64,000 nucleotides of DNA from Thereva unica (taxonomy: Eukaryota > Arthropoda > Insecta > Diptera > Therevidae), in assembly GCA_949987705.1 (NCBI GenBank), contig OX465282.1:35614039-35678038 (forward strand), given 5' to 3'. A program made the translations under genes and the position numbers. Shown here one piece after another: positions 12,602 to 23,858 of the stretch (its first letter is position 1; each line of letters starts with the position of its first letter). The notes below the pieces were generated by a model. The model was not told where the DNA came from, searched no databases, and was given only the letters and a program-made list of their open reading frames with translations.

Positions 12602-13786
12602 TGTACAAGTATTTAATGGCTAGTTGAGTTATAATATTGAATTGCTCAAATCTATCTTTGCAGGTTTTTAGTTTACATACTACTTCATTAGTAAGAGATA
12701 TAATTTCATTATAGCTAAACAAGTTAGTATTAGTAGAATCAATTGCTACGTTGCTATGATTGTTAATATTGTTGATATTGCTATAACTATTTCTGTTATT
12801 ATTGTTAGTTTTAAATACGTTGCTCCACGGTGCATTGAGTCCCGTTTGTACGTTGTATCTAGTTTCAGTTGTACTGCCGGGTAGTGCAGGAAAATTAATA
12901 GCGTCGAGATTGACAGTGCGCCTAGTACCACATTCTCGGATTTTTTGAGATAATCGCTGCCTCATTTGCACGTAAGCAGCTCTACTCGGGCATTGTGCAT
13001 CAGTTGACTTGTGATCACCATTGCAATTTGCACATTTGTTTACATCCAATTGGTTGCAATTTTTGGTGTGGTGATTACCAGCACAGTTTGCGCAGAAGGT
13101 CTTGACATGGCATTGATTTTCGCCATGTCCATACAGCTGACAGTTGCGGCATTGCGTTAATTTGTTGGGTGGTTTACGTTTATAGTCCCAACCAACAACA
13201 GTCTTGTCAATAATGTTGTATTTAATCCTTAACTCCTTCATTGTTATGGATTTTTTTACAAAGTACACAATATAGAGGATCGATGTGGCATTTCTCGTTT
13301 GCCTACTGATTTCTTTTACATCCATGCATTTTAAACCAGCATCACATAGAGTTTTTTTAATTAAAGCAGTATCCATTTGTTCAAGACCCGTTAACACTGC
13401 TTTGAATGGTATTTCATCTTTACTGCTGTGTGTATAAAACTCACAGTTGCTTTCAGTAAGAGTTTTGCAAATCAATTTGGATGTATCAATTGAACCGGGA
13501 ATTATTTTGATGCCTAACGAGATTCGTTTAACCATATAATCATCAATATTCTTACCTCTTAGCAAATCATGAATTTGTTTAGCAGATGTTTTAATCCATT
13601 GATGGGTGGAATTTTTAACTTAGCCGTAGTGTCAGCAGGAATTTCCTGATCGTCGGCTTCTAAATCCGGATCCATGGTTTGCAAGGGAGAGAAAAAATTC
13701 TCAGTAGAAGTGCTAGCGGTTTGTTTTTGGCTTGAAGTGACTGCTTGTCCTCGGGGAACTCTGACGGATCTTCTTTTGCCCGCCAT
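12591..13786 (-). pseudogene. jockey-1 ORF1 (gag-like nucleic-acid-binding protein)
   Basis: The likely ATG is at 13786; an upstream in-frame stretch to 13873 lacks an ATG. The frame changes once near 13560, where two open frames overlap by a few bases. The C-terminal half holds three CCHC-type knuckles in a row: CRNCQLYGHGENQC, CANCAGNHHTKNC and CANCNGDHKSTDAQC (about 13150-12985). Jockey-clade ORF1 proteins bind element RNA and form particles. The stop overlaps the ORF2 start (ATGGCAAGTGA at 12601-12591), which in this clade fits termination-reinitiation. The frameshift probably inactivates it. Confidence 0.85.
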
Positions 13787-14099
13787 GGCAGAGACTACTT
13801 GATAGTCCCCAGAATTGAATTTTTTTGTGGGTCGATCGTAAATCGTACCCAGCGGATCTTCCGTAGTGTGCAATTCCGAACTACTGCGTTTGCGAATAAT
13901 TTTTACTATAGAATTTTACTGTAATTTTATTTAAACGACAAGACACCTCCACGCACTACGAGAGTTACGAAAGATTATACTAAAAGTAAAACTCAGAAAC
14001 TCAGTATTGTGTGCTTCAAATGCGGAAAAAGAGGACATAAATCCAATAGGGGCCGCACTAACCAAAATAAAGAATTTAATGTCATCAGCTGCAACAAAA

Positions 14100-15495
14100 A
14101 CAATAAAGCTTCTGCTTTAATGAGTGCAAATTCTAAAATTCACAACAAATCAGAAGAAATGATGTACATACATAATAGATTCTGGTTGCACAGATCATAT
14201 AGTTAACGACCAACGCCTGATATCACAAGCAACTTTTTTAAAGAATATCTTTTAGATAAACATTGCCAAAGAAGGTGAATCAATGGAAGCTATGAAAGCA
14301 GGTCATGTGAATATATCTTCTGTTGTCAGTGGGCGGGAGAAAGACGGAACGATTAAAAATGTCCTTGTTGTACCGTCAGCTCGTCAAAACTTACTATCAG
14401 TTAGTCAAATTGACAAAAAAGGAGGAAAGGCTATCTTTGGAAACGGTAAAGCAACGATTTGGATGGAAAACGAAGTTATAGCTGAAGGTGAACTGAAGAA
14501 TGGACTGTACTGGATGAGGAGCAATATTATTAATACTACGGCTAACGCAACAACAAACCAAGTTAACAAAAATATCTTATGGCATAAAAGATTAGGATAC
14601 TTGGGAATGCCAAATGTGTGCAAATTAATTAATAAAAACATGGTTACGGGCATAAATGACAAGTTAAGCACCAACTGTGTTTTTTGTGAGAGTTGTGTGA
14701 TGGCAAAGCAGTCTAGGCTTCCCTTCAAAGGAACCCGTACTAGAGCTTAACGTCCTTTAGATTTAGTTCACTCAGATGTCTGTGGACCATCTAATGTGGT
14801 CACATACGATGGTAAAAGATTTTTCGACATTCATTGACGATTACACTCATGTGGTGGTTACATATTTAATCGCACAAAAGTCGGAAATTGTTGGATGTTT
14901 CAAGGAATACAAAGCAATGGCTGAAGCTCATCACGGCTTGAAATTAGATAGTTTAAGATGTGATCAGGGTGGTGAATACTGTGCAAAATAACTGAAGCAA
15001 TTCTGTAAATTAGAAGGAGTACCTATTGAGTATACGACTGCTTATTCTCCCGGATTGAATGGAAGGATGTCTGAAAGGATGAACAGGGCGTTATTGGGAA
15101 AAGGAAAAGCAGTGCTGAAAGAAGCTAATTTACGAAAAGATATGTGGGGTGAATCTATTCTCACGGCGACTTTCTTAACTAATCGTAGTTGCACAAATAC
15201 ACTTCAAAACACAAGACCGTATGAATTATGGTTTGGCCATAAACCGGTTCTATCTAACTTGCGTATTTTTGGATGTAGAGCATTCACCTTAATTCCTAAA
15301 GAAAAACGGTATAAATTTGATAACAAAAGTGTAGAATGCACTTTGGTTGGTTACGGTGCAAATGGGTACCGCTGTTGGAATGATAAGACTCGTAGTATTA
15401 TATACTCTCGGGATGTAAGATTTGATGAAAGAAATTTGGCTACAGGGTCAATGAAAACGAGTGAATCATATACGATGAAGAACTTGAGAATATGA
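14100..15495 (+). pseudogene. copia pol: pre-integrase and integrase region
   Basis: Three successive open frames cover this part. 14283-14750 contains the GAG-pre-integrase region (VPSARQNLLSVSQ, then an H-x3-H / C-x2-C zinc site with WHKRLGYLG and CVFCESC). 14776-14991 carries the integrase core start (TFIDDYTHVV) and its second Asp in CDQGGEY. 15055-15495 carries NGRMSERMNR, where the catalytic Glu is found, and the C-terminal block GCRAFTLIPKEKRYKFD. Stops at about 14748 and 14989 break the frame. No intact protease motif is seen. Confidence 0.85.
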
Positions 15496-16217
15496 TTAAT
15501 GAAACCCAAGTAAAGGAAGATGATACTAACGCTACTTCGAGTAATGATGATCAAAATTTGTCTGCTGTGACTCCAAAGAAATTGAAATCGGGGGAAATAA
15601 TAACCAGCACTCCAAATAAAATCGTCAGAAAACAGATCAGAAAATGAAAGCGAATACGAAACTCCCAAAGAACGACCAAAACGTAAAGTAACTAAACCAA
15701 ACCATTTTAAAGACTTTTATACAGATTTTGATGATCTCGATTCTGAAAATAGTGGTGTTCATCCAGCATACAATTTATATCAAGATGTTCTAACGATATA
15801 GTTGGCAGAAAGGATGAATCTAAATGGAAAATGCTATCAAAGAAGAAATTCAGTCGCTTAAAGATAATAATATTTGAACTGTTGTAAAGAAACCCAGTGG
15901 TGTAAAATTGCTTGATACTCGCTGGGTCTTTAAGGTAAAAACTGGAAATGATACACGTTATAAAGCTCGTTTAGTGGCGAGAGGCTATATGCAAAGAGCC
16001 GGTGTAGACTATTCCGAAACATATTCTCCAGTTGCCCGTCTGCAAAGAATACGAATATTGTTTGCTATTGCTGAACTGAACGTTTACCACATGAATGTCA
16101 AAACTACTTTTCTACGTTGACTAATCCATGAAGAAATTTATTTAAAAGAGCCGGACGGTATTCATGTTCCTAATAATCATGTTTTAAAATTAAACAAATC
16201 GCTATATGGATTGAAAC
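15496..16217 (+). pseudogene. copia pol: linker and first part of reverse transcriptase
   Basis: The linker is frameshifted (15500-15850). The RT begins at 15908 with DTRWVFKVK, YKARLVARGY and DYSETYSPVAR, and includes the region up to SLYGLKQ near 16215. There is a stop at 16118. The DNA transposon at 16221 cuts it here, and about ten residues expected before the next block are missing, so the insertion or its decay removed some copia sequence. Confidence 0.85.
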
Positions 16218-16491
16218 AAAGGTCGATTCGCACTATACGGAACGTCAACGTCACGTCACGGAACGGCAACGTCACGTCAAAAGATTTTTCAATGAGTTTT
16301 GCACTACACGTTCACATATATAGGCAACGTCACGGACCGTCAACGTAACAGCACGTCAAGATTAGTTTCAAACTATATTTTGACGTGCCGTGCCTTGACG
16401 TGACTGATCTATTCTGTTGAATGCGAACGTAGTAACGGCAGCATTTCGAATTTTTCAAATAATAATCTTTTTTTGAAGAAACTAATTCATC

Positions 16492-16620
16492 ATGGAAGAT
16501 GAAAAATTGATTGAAAAGGTTCGGCGATAGGAGATGTATGATCTTTCGCAGAAAAGGTATAGTGACAATACTCACAAAGAGAAAATTTGGTCAAATATTG
16601 TCAAAGAATTAAATACACCA
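16492..16620 (+). pseudogene. MADF-domain protein fragment
   Basis: From ATG 16492 the frame reads MEDEKLIEKVRR, an in-frame stop (16528-16530), then LSQKRYSDNTHKEKIW and SNIVKELN. This matches the start of a MADF (Myb/SANT-like) DNA-binding domain: acidic start, LIE.VR, then Y.D..HKE..W..I. The MITE at 16623 follows directly, and GTAAGTG at 16942-16948 after it could be a 5' splice site. In PIF/Harbinger elements such a protein helps the nuclease bind termini. Broken here. Confidence 0.6.
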
Positions 16621-16622
16621 GG

Positions 16623-16937
16623 GGCCTTATTCTCAATTACAATATTGTGAGAATTTCTCTCGAAAATGCCAAAATGGTATTCTGTATTACAAATTGATTA
16701 AATTCTGCTCGAAACTGTATTGTTAGATTTTTACTCGAAAGCTCAAGGATAATCGAGCAATTTATAACATTTTATGTATGGGGGAGACAATTGAAACCTC
16801 TTGCACTCATTTTCATTTCTTTCGAGGACATTCCTACTAAAGGAAGTAATATTGTAATAGGAAATACGGAAGCATTTTAGTTTCGGATAACAGTTTCGAG
16901 TAAAAAGCATTTGAGTATTCTAATAGAGAATAAGACC
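16623..16937. mobile_element. 315-bp MITE, CCAGG target duplication
   Basis: Termini GGCCTTATTCTC and GAGAATAAGACC are inverted, with similarity continuing about 25 bases inward. CCAGG flanks both sides (16618-16622 and 16938-16942). There is no coding capacity. It interrupts the MADF ORF of the surrounding transposon. Confidence 0.65.
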
Positions 16938-17361
16938 CCAGGTAAGTGTTAGGTTTTAATTTTGGCAATTAGTTTCTAAACTAGAATGGACGAAGTTGTA
17001 AGAAGAGAAATCAAAAGAACGATTTATACTCTCTACTACATTACCATTAACGTACAGCATTACAAGACCGATACGCTTGCCTCAGGTGCAAAGTAGCTAC
17101 CAATATGATAGGCAACGCCCACAACCAATGTAAATTAAAACAAGTTCTTCCTGCAATCATCATCAACTTCGAATCCCCAGGAATCGATATGTTCAATGTT
17201 CAATATATGTTCAAACGGCAATCACATCAATTCCTTATACAAGGGGTGGTATTCTCCTTCTTGTCTTCTTCTACTAAATATGTTTTGCACCCATTTTTTT
17301 GTTGCTAATTTTAATTTTTCTTCTTCTTCATCCAAAATTAATGCTTTCATTGCTAACTTGG

Positions 17362-17685
17362 GGGGATGATACACGGGTCAACATGTTGATCAACACGAGC
17401 TTTTTCTGCGCAATTCCTAGGCCGAGGGAAGGGTAAGGGTGAAGTTTGCGGTGTTAACTGAAAGTAGAAACGATTTCTATTTTTCCTCCAGTTGCATGAA
17501 AAATGTTTATGTATGCGTAACTGTCAAGCGATTCTGGGTGAATATAATTTGGAATGCATACCCACACATATGAAATCGCAATGTTATTATACAAAGTGTT
17601 GAGTGTAGCGTGTTGAGTCGTGTATCACCTCCGCTTAACAAACTGACAGTGTGTTGCATAAACACGTTGACTCGTCTACCATCCC
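17362..17685. mobile_element. 324-bp MITE, copy A (copy B at 27213-27536)
   Basis: Inverted termini GGGGATGATACACGGGTCAAC and a right end complementary to GGGATGGTAGACGAGTCAAC. ACTTGG flanks it on both sides (17356-17361 and 17686-17691). A second copy of the same length lies at 27213-27536 in another element and is alike throughout, with scattered substitutions. No coding capacity. Confidence 0.8.
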
Positions 17686-17831
17686 ACTTGGTATTATTAA
17701 ACTTTGGCATTCCAAATAATAATTTAAAATCAGCAATACGGAATAAAGACAATACCCTATCTAATTTTTTTTTAGACTGAACGCAAAGTTTACGTAACGT
17801 TGACGTGACGTTGAAGTGCGAATTGAAAGCG

Positions 17832-20017
17832 AAATTGACGTGCTGTTGCCGTTCCGTGACGTGACGTTGTCGTTCCGTATAGTGCGAATCGACCTTTAAA
17901 TGTACTGACATCACTTGATTTCAAAAGGTCATATGCGGACTATTGTCTCTATACGAAAGTTTCTAATGAAAGTCGCACTTACTTGATTTTATGTGGATGA
18001 CATTCTGATATGCGGGAACAACGAAATGATTATTGACGACATCAAGATAAAATTGGCATCAGAGTTTCGTATGAAGGATTTAGGAGCTGTAAAATCTTTC
18101 ATGGGCATGAATATAAGGTACAATCAAACTAAACAGTGGCGTAGCGTGGATTTGTGCCACCCGGGGCGAACCATAAATTTGCTGCCCCCTACTTTCGAAT
18201 TGATTCTTTTAATCAATGAATCAAAACCCAACTTGAATTTCAAGTAATTTTCAATCCAAGAATTCAAGGCATCATGTAAACGCAATGAATTATATGTAAC
18301 TAATGAATGTTCGGTAAAGTGCGCGCCAAAATAAATGGGAATTTTACGCGCAGGTGAGGAAATGACAACTCCACACACATTAACATTCCGTGTATGGATA
18401 AAATTCAAGCGCACATGCATTTTAATTTCCCTTTTGAAACTCGTTTACCGGGAATAACATTCCACCATAGCATCTGACCAGGACAAGAGTCGCGTAGTGA
18501 GACGGATTGAATTGTGATTGAACATATAAATGAGCGGGTGATTTGGGGCTTTAAACGAACGGAATGGCGAGGTGCGCTTTTCTTTTCGAATCCACTTTCG
18601 TGGTGAGGATTTGAGACTTTCACTGCGCATTAAAAAATCGATTTTGAGATTTTCTATTGTTTTGACGCAGGCTATATCCGTGCTTCAAGGTTGGCCTAAA
18701 TTATAAACTTTAACAAACCCAGAGAGCTGGAATCAGTAATTTCTCTCTGTAATTTATTTCAGTCTGTCTTTAGATAGAAAGCCTCGTAGAAGCTTAAATT
18801 CTTCTCTGTTCCAATATCTGGAGGTTTCATTTCCCATCATCGTAGCACAATACTATTACAGGCGATTTTAACGACAAATGCGGCAGCTGTTGGGGTCCTC
18901 AAACTTCAGCATTTACAGCCCGCGAAATTGACGTGCTGTTGCCGTTCCGTGACGTGACGTTGTCGTTCCGTATAGTGCGAATCGACCTTTAAATGTACTG
19001 ACATCACTTGATTTCAAAAGGTCATATGCGGACTATTGTCTCTATACGAAAGTTTCTAATGAAAGTCGCACTTACTTGATTTTATGTGGATGACATTCTG
19101 ATATGCGGGAACAACGAAATGATTATTGACGACATCAAGATAAAATTGGCATCAGAGTTTCGTATGAAGGATTTAGGAGCTGTAAAATCTTTCATGGGCA
19201 TGAATATAAGGTACAATCAAACTAAACAGTGGCGTAGCGTGGATTTGTGCCACCCGGGGCGAACCATAAATTTGCTGCCCCCTACTTTCGAATTGATTCT
19301 TTTAATCAATGAATCAAAACCCAACTTGAATTTCAAGTAATTTTCAATCCAAGAATTCAAGGCATCATGTAAACGCAATGAATTATATGTAACTAATGAA
19401 TGTTCGGTAAAGTGCGCGCCAAAATAAATGGGAATTTTACGCGCAGGTGAGGAAATGACAACTCCACACACATTAACATTCCGTGTATGGATAAAATTCA
19501 AGCGCACATGCATTTTAATTTCCCTTTTGAAACTCGTTTACCGGGAATAACACTCCACCATAGCATCTGACCAGGACAAGAGTCGCGTAGTGAGACGGAT
19601 TGAATTGTGATTGAACATATAAATGAGCGGGTGATTTGGGGCTTTAAACGAACGGAATGGCGAGGTGCGCTTTTCTTTTCGAATCCACTTTCGTGGTGAG
19701 GATTTGAGACTTTCACTGCGCATTAAAAAATCGATTTTGAGATTTTCTATTGTTTTGACGCAGGCTATATCCGTGCTTCAAGGTTGGTCTAAATTATAAA
19801 TTTTAACAAACCCAGAGAGCTGGAATCAGTAATTTCTCTCTGTAATTTATTTCAGTCTGTCTTTAGATAGAAAGCCTCGTAGAAGCTTAAACTCTTCTCT
19901 GTTCCAATATCTGGAGGTTTCATTTCCCATCATCGTAGCACAATACTATTACAGGCGATTTTAACGACAAATGCGGCAGCTGTTGGGGTCCTCAAACTTC
20001 AGCATTTACAGCCCGCG
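17832..20017. repeat. 1,093-bp tandem duplication, two copies
   Basis: Copy 1 (17832-18924) and copy 2 (18925-20017) are direct repeats differing at only about four positions that I could see (for example 18459/19552, and within 18700-18720). The bases GCG occur at the start, junction and end, a 3-base microhomology. Each copy contains the right TIR of the MADF transposon, the copia RT segment with YVDD, the target site and the left end of the hAT. The duplication is thus later than those insertions. A collapsed or duplicated assembly join is an alternative. Confidence 0.9.
17898..18133 (+). pseudogene. copia pol: RT second part with catalytic YVDD
   Basis: After the DNA transposon, copia RT resumes (TSLDFKRSYADYCLY) and, after a frameshift near 17975, reads YVDDILICGNN with the catalytic aspartates. 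It continues through EFRMKDLGAVKSFMGMNI to 18133, where the hAT inserts. The stretch is duplicated nearly identically at 18991-19226 by the 1,093-bp tandem duplication. Confidence 0.85.
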
Positions 20018-21500
20018 TCATAAAAGAAGGGAATCTTATTATCGCTGTTTCCATGCACATTGAGAGTCTCATACAAGAGAGCAACGTCACTCTGTTTGTA
20101 TAAAAACGAACGAACGAACTTACAACAAAACTACAATTCAACTGAAAATAAACAATTGAATCAATTTTTCACCACAATCTAACCGACTGAGTTATTCACA
20201 ATTTGGCAATCCGCTGTCAGCTGCCAATGCACACCTATCGTGTTTCATATGCGCTAGTCCAGAAATAAGGTTCATATTTATAGTCCAGAAATAAGACCAA
20301 ACCCAAATGAAAAGTAACGCAGAAGTAAAGTAGACGTAACTTCCACTGAAGCAGATGTAACATCCACTTACTTCCAAATTGGTCACTCTCACACAGGGCC
20401 GGCGTTTGGCTTTTTTGCGCCCGGTGCAGCATGCCATATACATATTGCGCCCCCTTCATTGTTGTTCATTTTTTTGATGGCAGTAAAGGAAAATGAAAGA
20501 CGACACAAACACTCATTGAGAATGAAGGCACGGAATTTTTCTTTCACTTTTTTTTTAAATTGCGCCCTGTCCAATTGCGCCCAGTTCAAATACACCAGTT
20601 GCACCTATGAAAGCGCGCCCTTGCCTTTGTCCAATCAGGATTTACTTCGCGATCTTGCTTTTGTGCTGAGTTTACTTACGCTTTAAGTTCACAAAACTCA
20701 CCCGCTAATGCTGAGTAATGCTCTCCGATGATTTTCATTATGAGCTGCACTTCCTTAACTATTTCCAGCACTAATAATACTATAAACTCGAATCTCCATA
20801 ACGGAGGTCTCTATGTCGTTCTCCAATCCTTTATATTTCGAAGGATAATAGATGGTTACTGCACTGCATGTATTGGTTTCTACGGTAGAGTCTTACATAA
20901 CAAAGCAGTCCACTTAACAGCCTTACTGGACATAGAAGCCGCTTTCAAAAACTTCAGAACAGAGGCGATCCAGGTGTTTCTCGCCGAAGTAGTAATCTAT
21001 AATAGTACAACTAATTTGAATTACAAATCATGACCTAAGGCACCGTTACCAGCCAAGAAAGGATAGACGACAAAATCAGGCGAACTAAATGAAATTGCAT
21101 TGGTCACACCTTGCAGAAGACAATGGTAAAACGCACAGAAGATGCATTCCGTGTAATATATGACAATGGGATCACTTTTCCAACTTTTTCAAAAAAAAAT
21201 TTAAATCTTAATTTCTGAAATTGGGCCCGGTGCAAGTGCACCATTTTCACCTATGAAAGCGCCGCCCTTGCTCTCATACATTTATATGGAATGATACCTA
21301 ACTTCACCTCACTTCACTTCCCTTCCCATTTGGGTTTGGCCTGTAGACACCATCAGCCAGGACATCGTGCTGGATGTGGCAATGGTTAGGGCTTCATGTT
21401 GCCGGCAAGATCTCTAGCTCTGTCCAGTTTGGCCGCCGCCCCCAACAACTACGCCGCCCGGGGCAATGGCCCCCTCGGCACCCCCCACGCTACGCCACTG
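18134..21500. mobile_element. hAT-type element in copia RT (contains the second duplicate copy)
   Basis: Left terminus CAGTGGCGTAGCGTGG at 18134 and right terminus CCACGCTACGCCACTG ending at 21500 are perfect inverted repeats. The 8-bp AAACTAAA flanks both (18126-18133, 21501-21508), the duplication size of hAT elements. Because of the tandem duplication the left end occurs again at 19227. Without that duplication the element is about 2.3 kb. I see no hAT transposase in it, so it is non-autonomous. A second hAT (20394-21270) is nested inside. Copia RT continues after 21508. Confidence 0.85.
20394..21270. mobile_element. nested hAT-like element carrying LINE scraps
   Basis: Left end CAGGGCCGGCGTTTGG and right end GAAAGCGCCGCCCTTG are imperfect inverted repeats. 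CTCTCACA (20386-20393) and CTCTCATA (21271-21278) form a 7/8 duplication. Inside, 20880-20975 plus has an RT-like TALLDIEAAF, and about 21058-21115 has a piece resembling the C-terminus of the RTE-like LINE at 47 kb (RIDDKIRRTK, then IGHTL). These are short and low-confidence. The element is non-autonomous. Confidence 0.6.
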
Positions 21501-21508
21501 AAACTAAA

Positions 21509-22311
21509 AGAATAATGACAATCGATCAGAAGGATTTACATCCAGCGTATTCTCGAGCTTTTCGATATGCAAGATTGAAATGCAACAAATACATCAATGG
21601 AGGTAAACTGCAAGTTAACAAAAGATAATAATTGTGGAAAAACTTTGAATCCATGTCGTGAGATGTTAGGAAGCATAATGTATCTTATGCTAGCCACGCG
21701 TCCTGACTTGTGCTTCGCAGTAAGTTACCTGAAACGATTCCAAGAATGTGCTACGAATGAACACTGGGCGCATCTAAAAAGAATATTGAGATACTTGAAG
21801 GGAACTACGGATTTGAAATTGGTCTTCAAACATTCAGAACAGGATCCTATACAGGGATTTGTTGATGCAGACTGGGCAAACGACACACATGACAGAAAAT
21901 CGACCTCAGGGTACCTGTTTCAAGTATATGGCAATCCAGTGATGTGGTGCAGAAAAAAACCGGGACTTGTCTCGACATCTACAACAGAAGCCGAATATGT
22001 TGTAGCCTCAGCAGCTTCAACGGAAGCAATTTGGTTAACGAAAATGTTGAACGATATGAATCTCGACCTAAAACTGCCTAAAGATGTATGAGGATAACAT
22101 GGGATGCATATATGTAGCAAAGAATCCTGAAACTAAGCGTTCAAAACATATTGATGTTAAGTATCATCACTTAAGAGACTGCATCTGCAAGCACATTGAG
22201 TTGGTAAAAATCTCATCGGAACATCAACTTGCAGATTGTCTACCGAAGCCGCAATTCTGGAAGTTTGTCAACTTAATGAGCTTAGAGCGAGGGGAAGTGT
22301 TGGAGAATTGA
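21509..22311 (+). pseudogene. copia pol: end of RT and RNase H
   Basis: After the hAT the connection region is frameshifted (21509-21600). 21597-22091 reads MLGSIMYLMLATRPDLCFAV, YLKGTTDLKL, the RNase H block GFVDADWANDTHDRKSTSG and STTEAEYV. One more frameshift near 22085 leads to 22084-22311 with HIDVKYHHLRD, ending at the polypurine tract GAGGGGAAG (about 22288-22297). This is the best-preserved part of the copia element. Confidence 0.9.
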
Positions 22312-22431
22312 TAGACGCTGTTAATTATAATACAAAACCAAAATTGTAAGACGCACTTGCATCAAACAAGAAGAAGATTTTTATATTTTGAAATAAAAGT
22401 TAGTTGCGTTTTAAATCTTGTTTCAATACAT
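22298..22431 (+). mobile_element. copia 3' LTR
   Basis: TGTTGGAGAATTG begins directly after the polypurine tract, as expected for a copia LTR. AAATAAAAG near 22391 may be its poly-A signal. The end is placed at a CA (22430-22431) but cannot be confirmed without the other LTR. Confidence 0.5.
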
Positions 22432-23330
22432 GTGTACATATTTTAAATATAAATCTAAGCTTATGATAATCTAGTTTCTATATCTAGTTAGTAAAATTAA
22501 GAGAGAGAAAAAACAAGAATTTCAAGTAATATTATAGAAAACCAGAAAGGACAAAAGGTAAAGGAAGTAAATGTGGAAATAAAGGAGAGCGAAAGATAAA
22601 GATAAGAAATACTAGGTAGAAGAAGAGGAGGAAGATAGAAAGAGAGAACCTTGTCTTCTGAAAGCTCTGGCTGTGCCTATTCTTTGAATATAGTTCGGAA
22701 GATTATTCCAGAGAAAACGGGGAGATAGATTATCCCAGCCAATGCTATTTGAAGAGATGGAAAGCAATATTTCAAGAACTTCAGGTGTGTCAACACAACG
22801 AAAACTAAAACCATCAGAACTAAGTAAGTCAAGGGGAGGAAGATCAGAAGAGGAAGCGGGCTCAGATGGAGATCGAATAAAAGACGCATTGAGGAGGTTT
22901 ACATCAGCATCAAACGGGATGGCCACAGAAGCATGGATGCCCAGCGAACGAGCATTAGACCAGAGTTTTTTAGAATTTAAATTGGGATAAAGCTTGCGGG
23001 AATAATACTCCTGCTTTGCAGACTTAACTTTAATGTTGATAAGGTTGCGAAGAAGTTTGTAGTCATTACGGTAACTAAGTACCCTAGTCCTACGATAACG
23101 TCTGTACATGAACTCACGCTGAATTATTAAGTCGCAGATTTCCCGCGAAATCCAAGGACAAGGTAAGGAGGGATAGCGTCTTCTTGTGACAATCGGTACA
23201 CATTGGTTATAAACTGATTGAATGAATGAGGTCAGGATATCAACTTCTGTGCCAACAGAGGTTGTGTTATAGATATCACTCCACGGTATAGAGGAGGCCA
23301 CTTCAGAAAGCCGGTCTACATTGATGTTAT

Positions 23331-23858
23331 TGTAGTGCAATAATCAAATAGAGCACGACAACAAAAAAACCCTCGCATCAAAATAAATAAAAACAAAATA
23401 TTTAAACTCGATCGTGAACTTGACACCGCAAGTCACGCGTAAGTCATTTACAGAAAGAACAAAAAAACAAGGCTGATGTAATTAAATTTACTTCCGAAAA
23501 CTGAGATGGGTACAAGAAAATTGCAAGCGTTGCGCATGACCCAGATAAACCAAATGCTATAAATGAAGATGATGACATAATTTAAAGAAGATAAAACAGT
23601 TGTTTTGATTGGTTGTCAGAAAATATTAGGTAAATTAGGATAGGTATAAAAGTAGAAGTTTAGTTGAGTTAAGTGAAGTAAAGTTTTGTAGCTAATACCA
23701 AGTGTACAATATAATAATTCCAAACTTGATTGCAATAGGGCATTATATGGGCACTAGCTCAATCGCCCGTGGTGCACAAGTTCAAATAAAAAAGAAATAA
23801 AGTTTTAAACTTAAAACAAATTGTGTTTTAAACAAAGCTGCGAACAAGAAACACTACA
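23331..23858. mobile_element. solo LTR, 528 bp, TTAT target duplication
   Basis: The insert begins TGTAGTG and ends CACTACA, a short inverted TG..CA end typical of LTRs. TTAT flanks both sides (23327-23330, 23859-23862), the 4-bp size of gypsy-type integration. On the plus strand it holds a TATA box (TATAAAAG, 23645-23652) and two AATAAA signals (23784 and 23795). No coding sequence, polypurine tract or primer site is attached, so it is a solo LTR left by recombination. Removing it with one TTAT joins the LINE-2 frame. Confidence 0.85.

Larger units (their letters stand above)
9639..13974 (-). mobile_element. jockey-1 LINE, full-length with two frameshifts
   Basis: A non-LTR retrotransposon on the minus strand. 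It has ORF1 (gag-like with CCHC knuckles) and ORF2 (endonuclease plus RT), and ends in an A-rich (AATA)n tail seen as plus-strand T-rich DNA at 9639-9666. A 13-bp target duplication flanks it (9626-9638 and 13975-13987). The copy looks young: each ORF has a single frame change and little other decay. It sits in copia gag. Confidence 0.9.
9300..14100 (+). pseudogene. copia gag, split by a jockey insertion
   Basis: The left part (about 9440-9638) has the typical copia gag stretch VVTALETLEESDLTLE followed by KSRLLEEELK. The right part (13975-14060) has the zinc knuckle CFKCGKRGHKSN, though the usual last cysteine is replaced. The 4.3-kb jockey lies between, flanked by the 13-bp duplication TTATACTAAAAGT at 9626-9638 and 13975-13987. 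The two halves share one reading frame once the insert and one target copy are removed. The N-terminal half of gag before about 9440 is badly decayed, with a frame change near 9345. Confidence 0.8.
16221..17894. mobile_element. MADF-bearing DNA transposon with ~60-bp TIRs
   Basis: The ends are inverted copies of GGTCGATTCGCACTATACGG followed by about 40 more bases rich in ACGTCACG and CGGAACG motifs (left 16221-16281, right 17834-17894), with only a few mismatches. More copies of CGTCACG-like motifs lie just inside each end. A MADF-type ORF remnant (16492-16620) suggests the PIF/Harbinger superfamily, whose members carry a Myb/MADF second gene. Two MITEs are nested inside (16623-16937 and 17362-17685). 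I could not find a target duplication; the copia flank appears to have lost bases. Confidence 0.75.
9300..22431 (+). mobile_element. copia element, degenerate, repeatedly interrupted
   Basis: A Ty1/copia order is readable on the plus strand: gag with CCHC knuckle, GAG-pre-integrase, integrase, RT, RNase H, polypurine tract, LTR. It is split by a jockey (9639-13974), a MADF-containing DNA transposon (16221-17894) and a hAT (18134-21500 including a tandem duplication). Many stops and frameshifts make it non-functional. The left LTR was not found, so the start is approximate. It is the oldest layer of this block, since all other elements lie within it. Confidence 0.85.

Noticed and set aside
20728..21033. 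101-codon plus frame as a gene
   Set aside because: Only a short RT-like piece is recognisable and it lies inside a nested hAT; treated as a LINE scrap.
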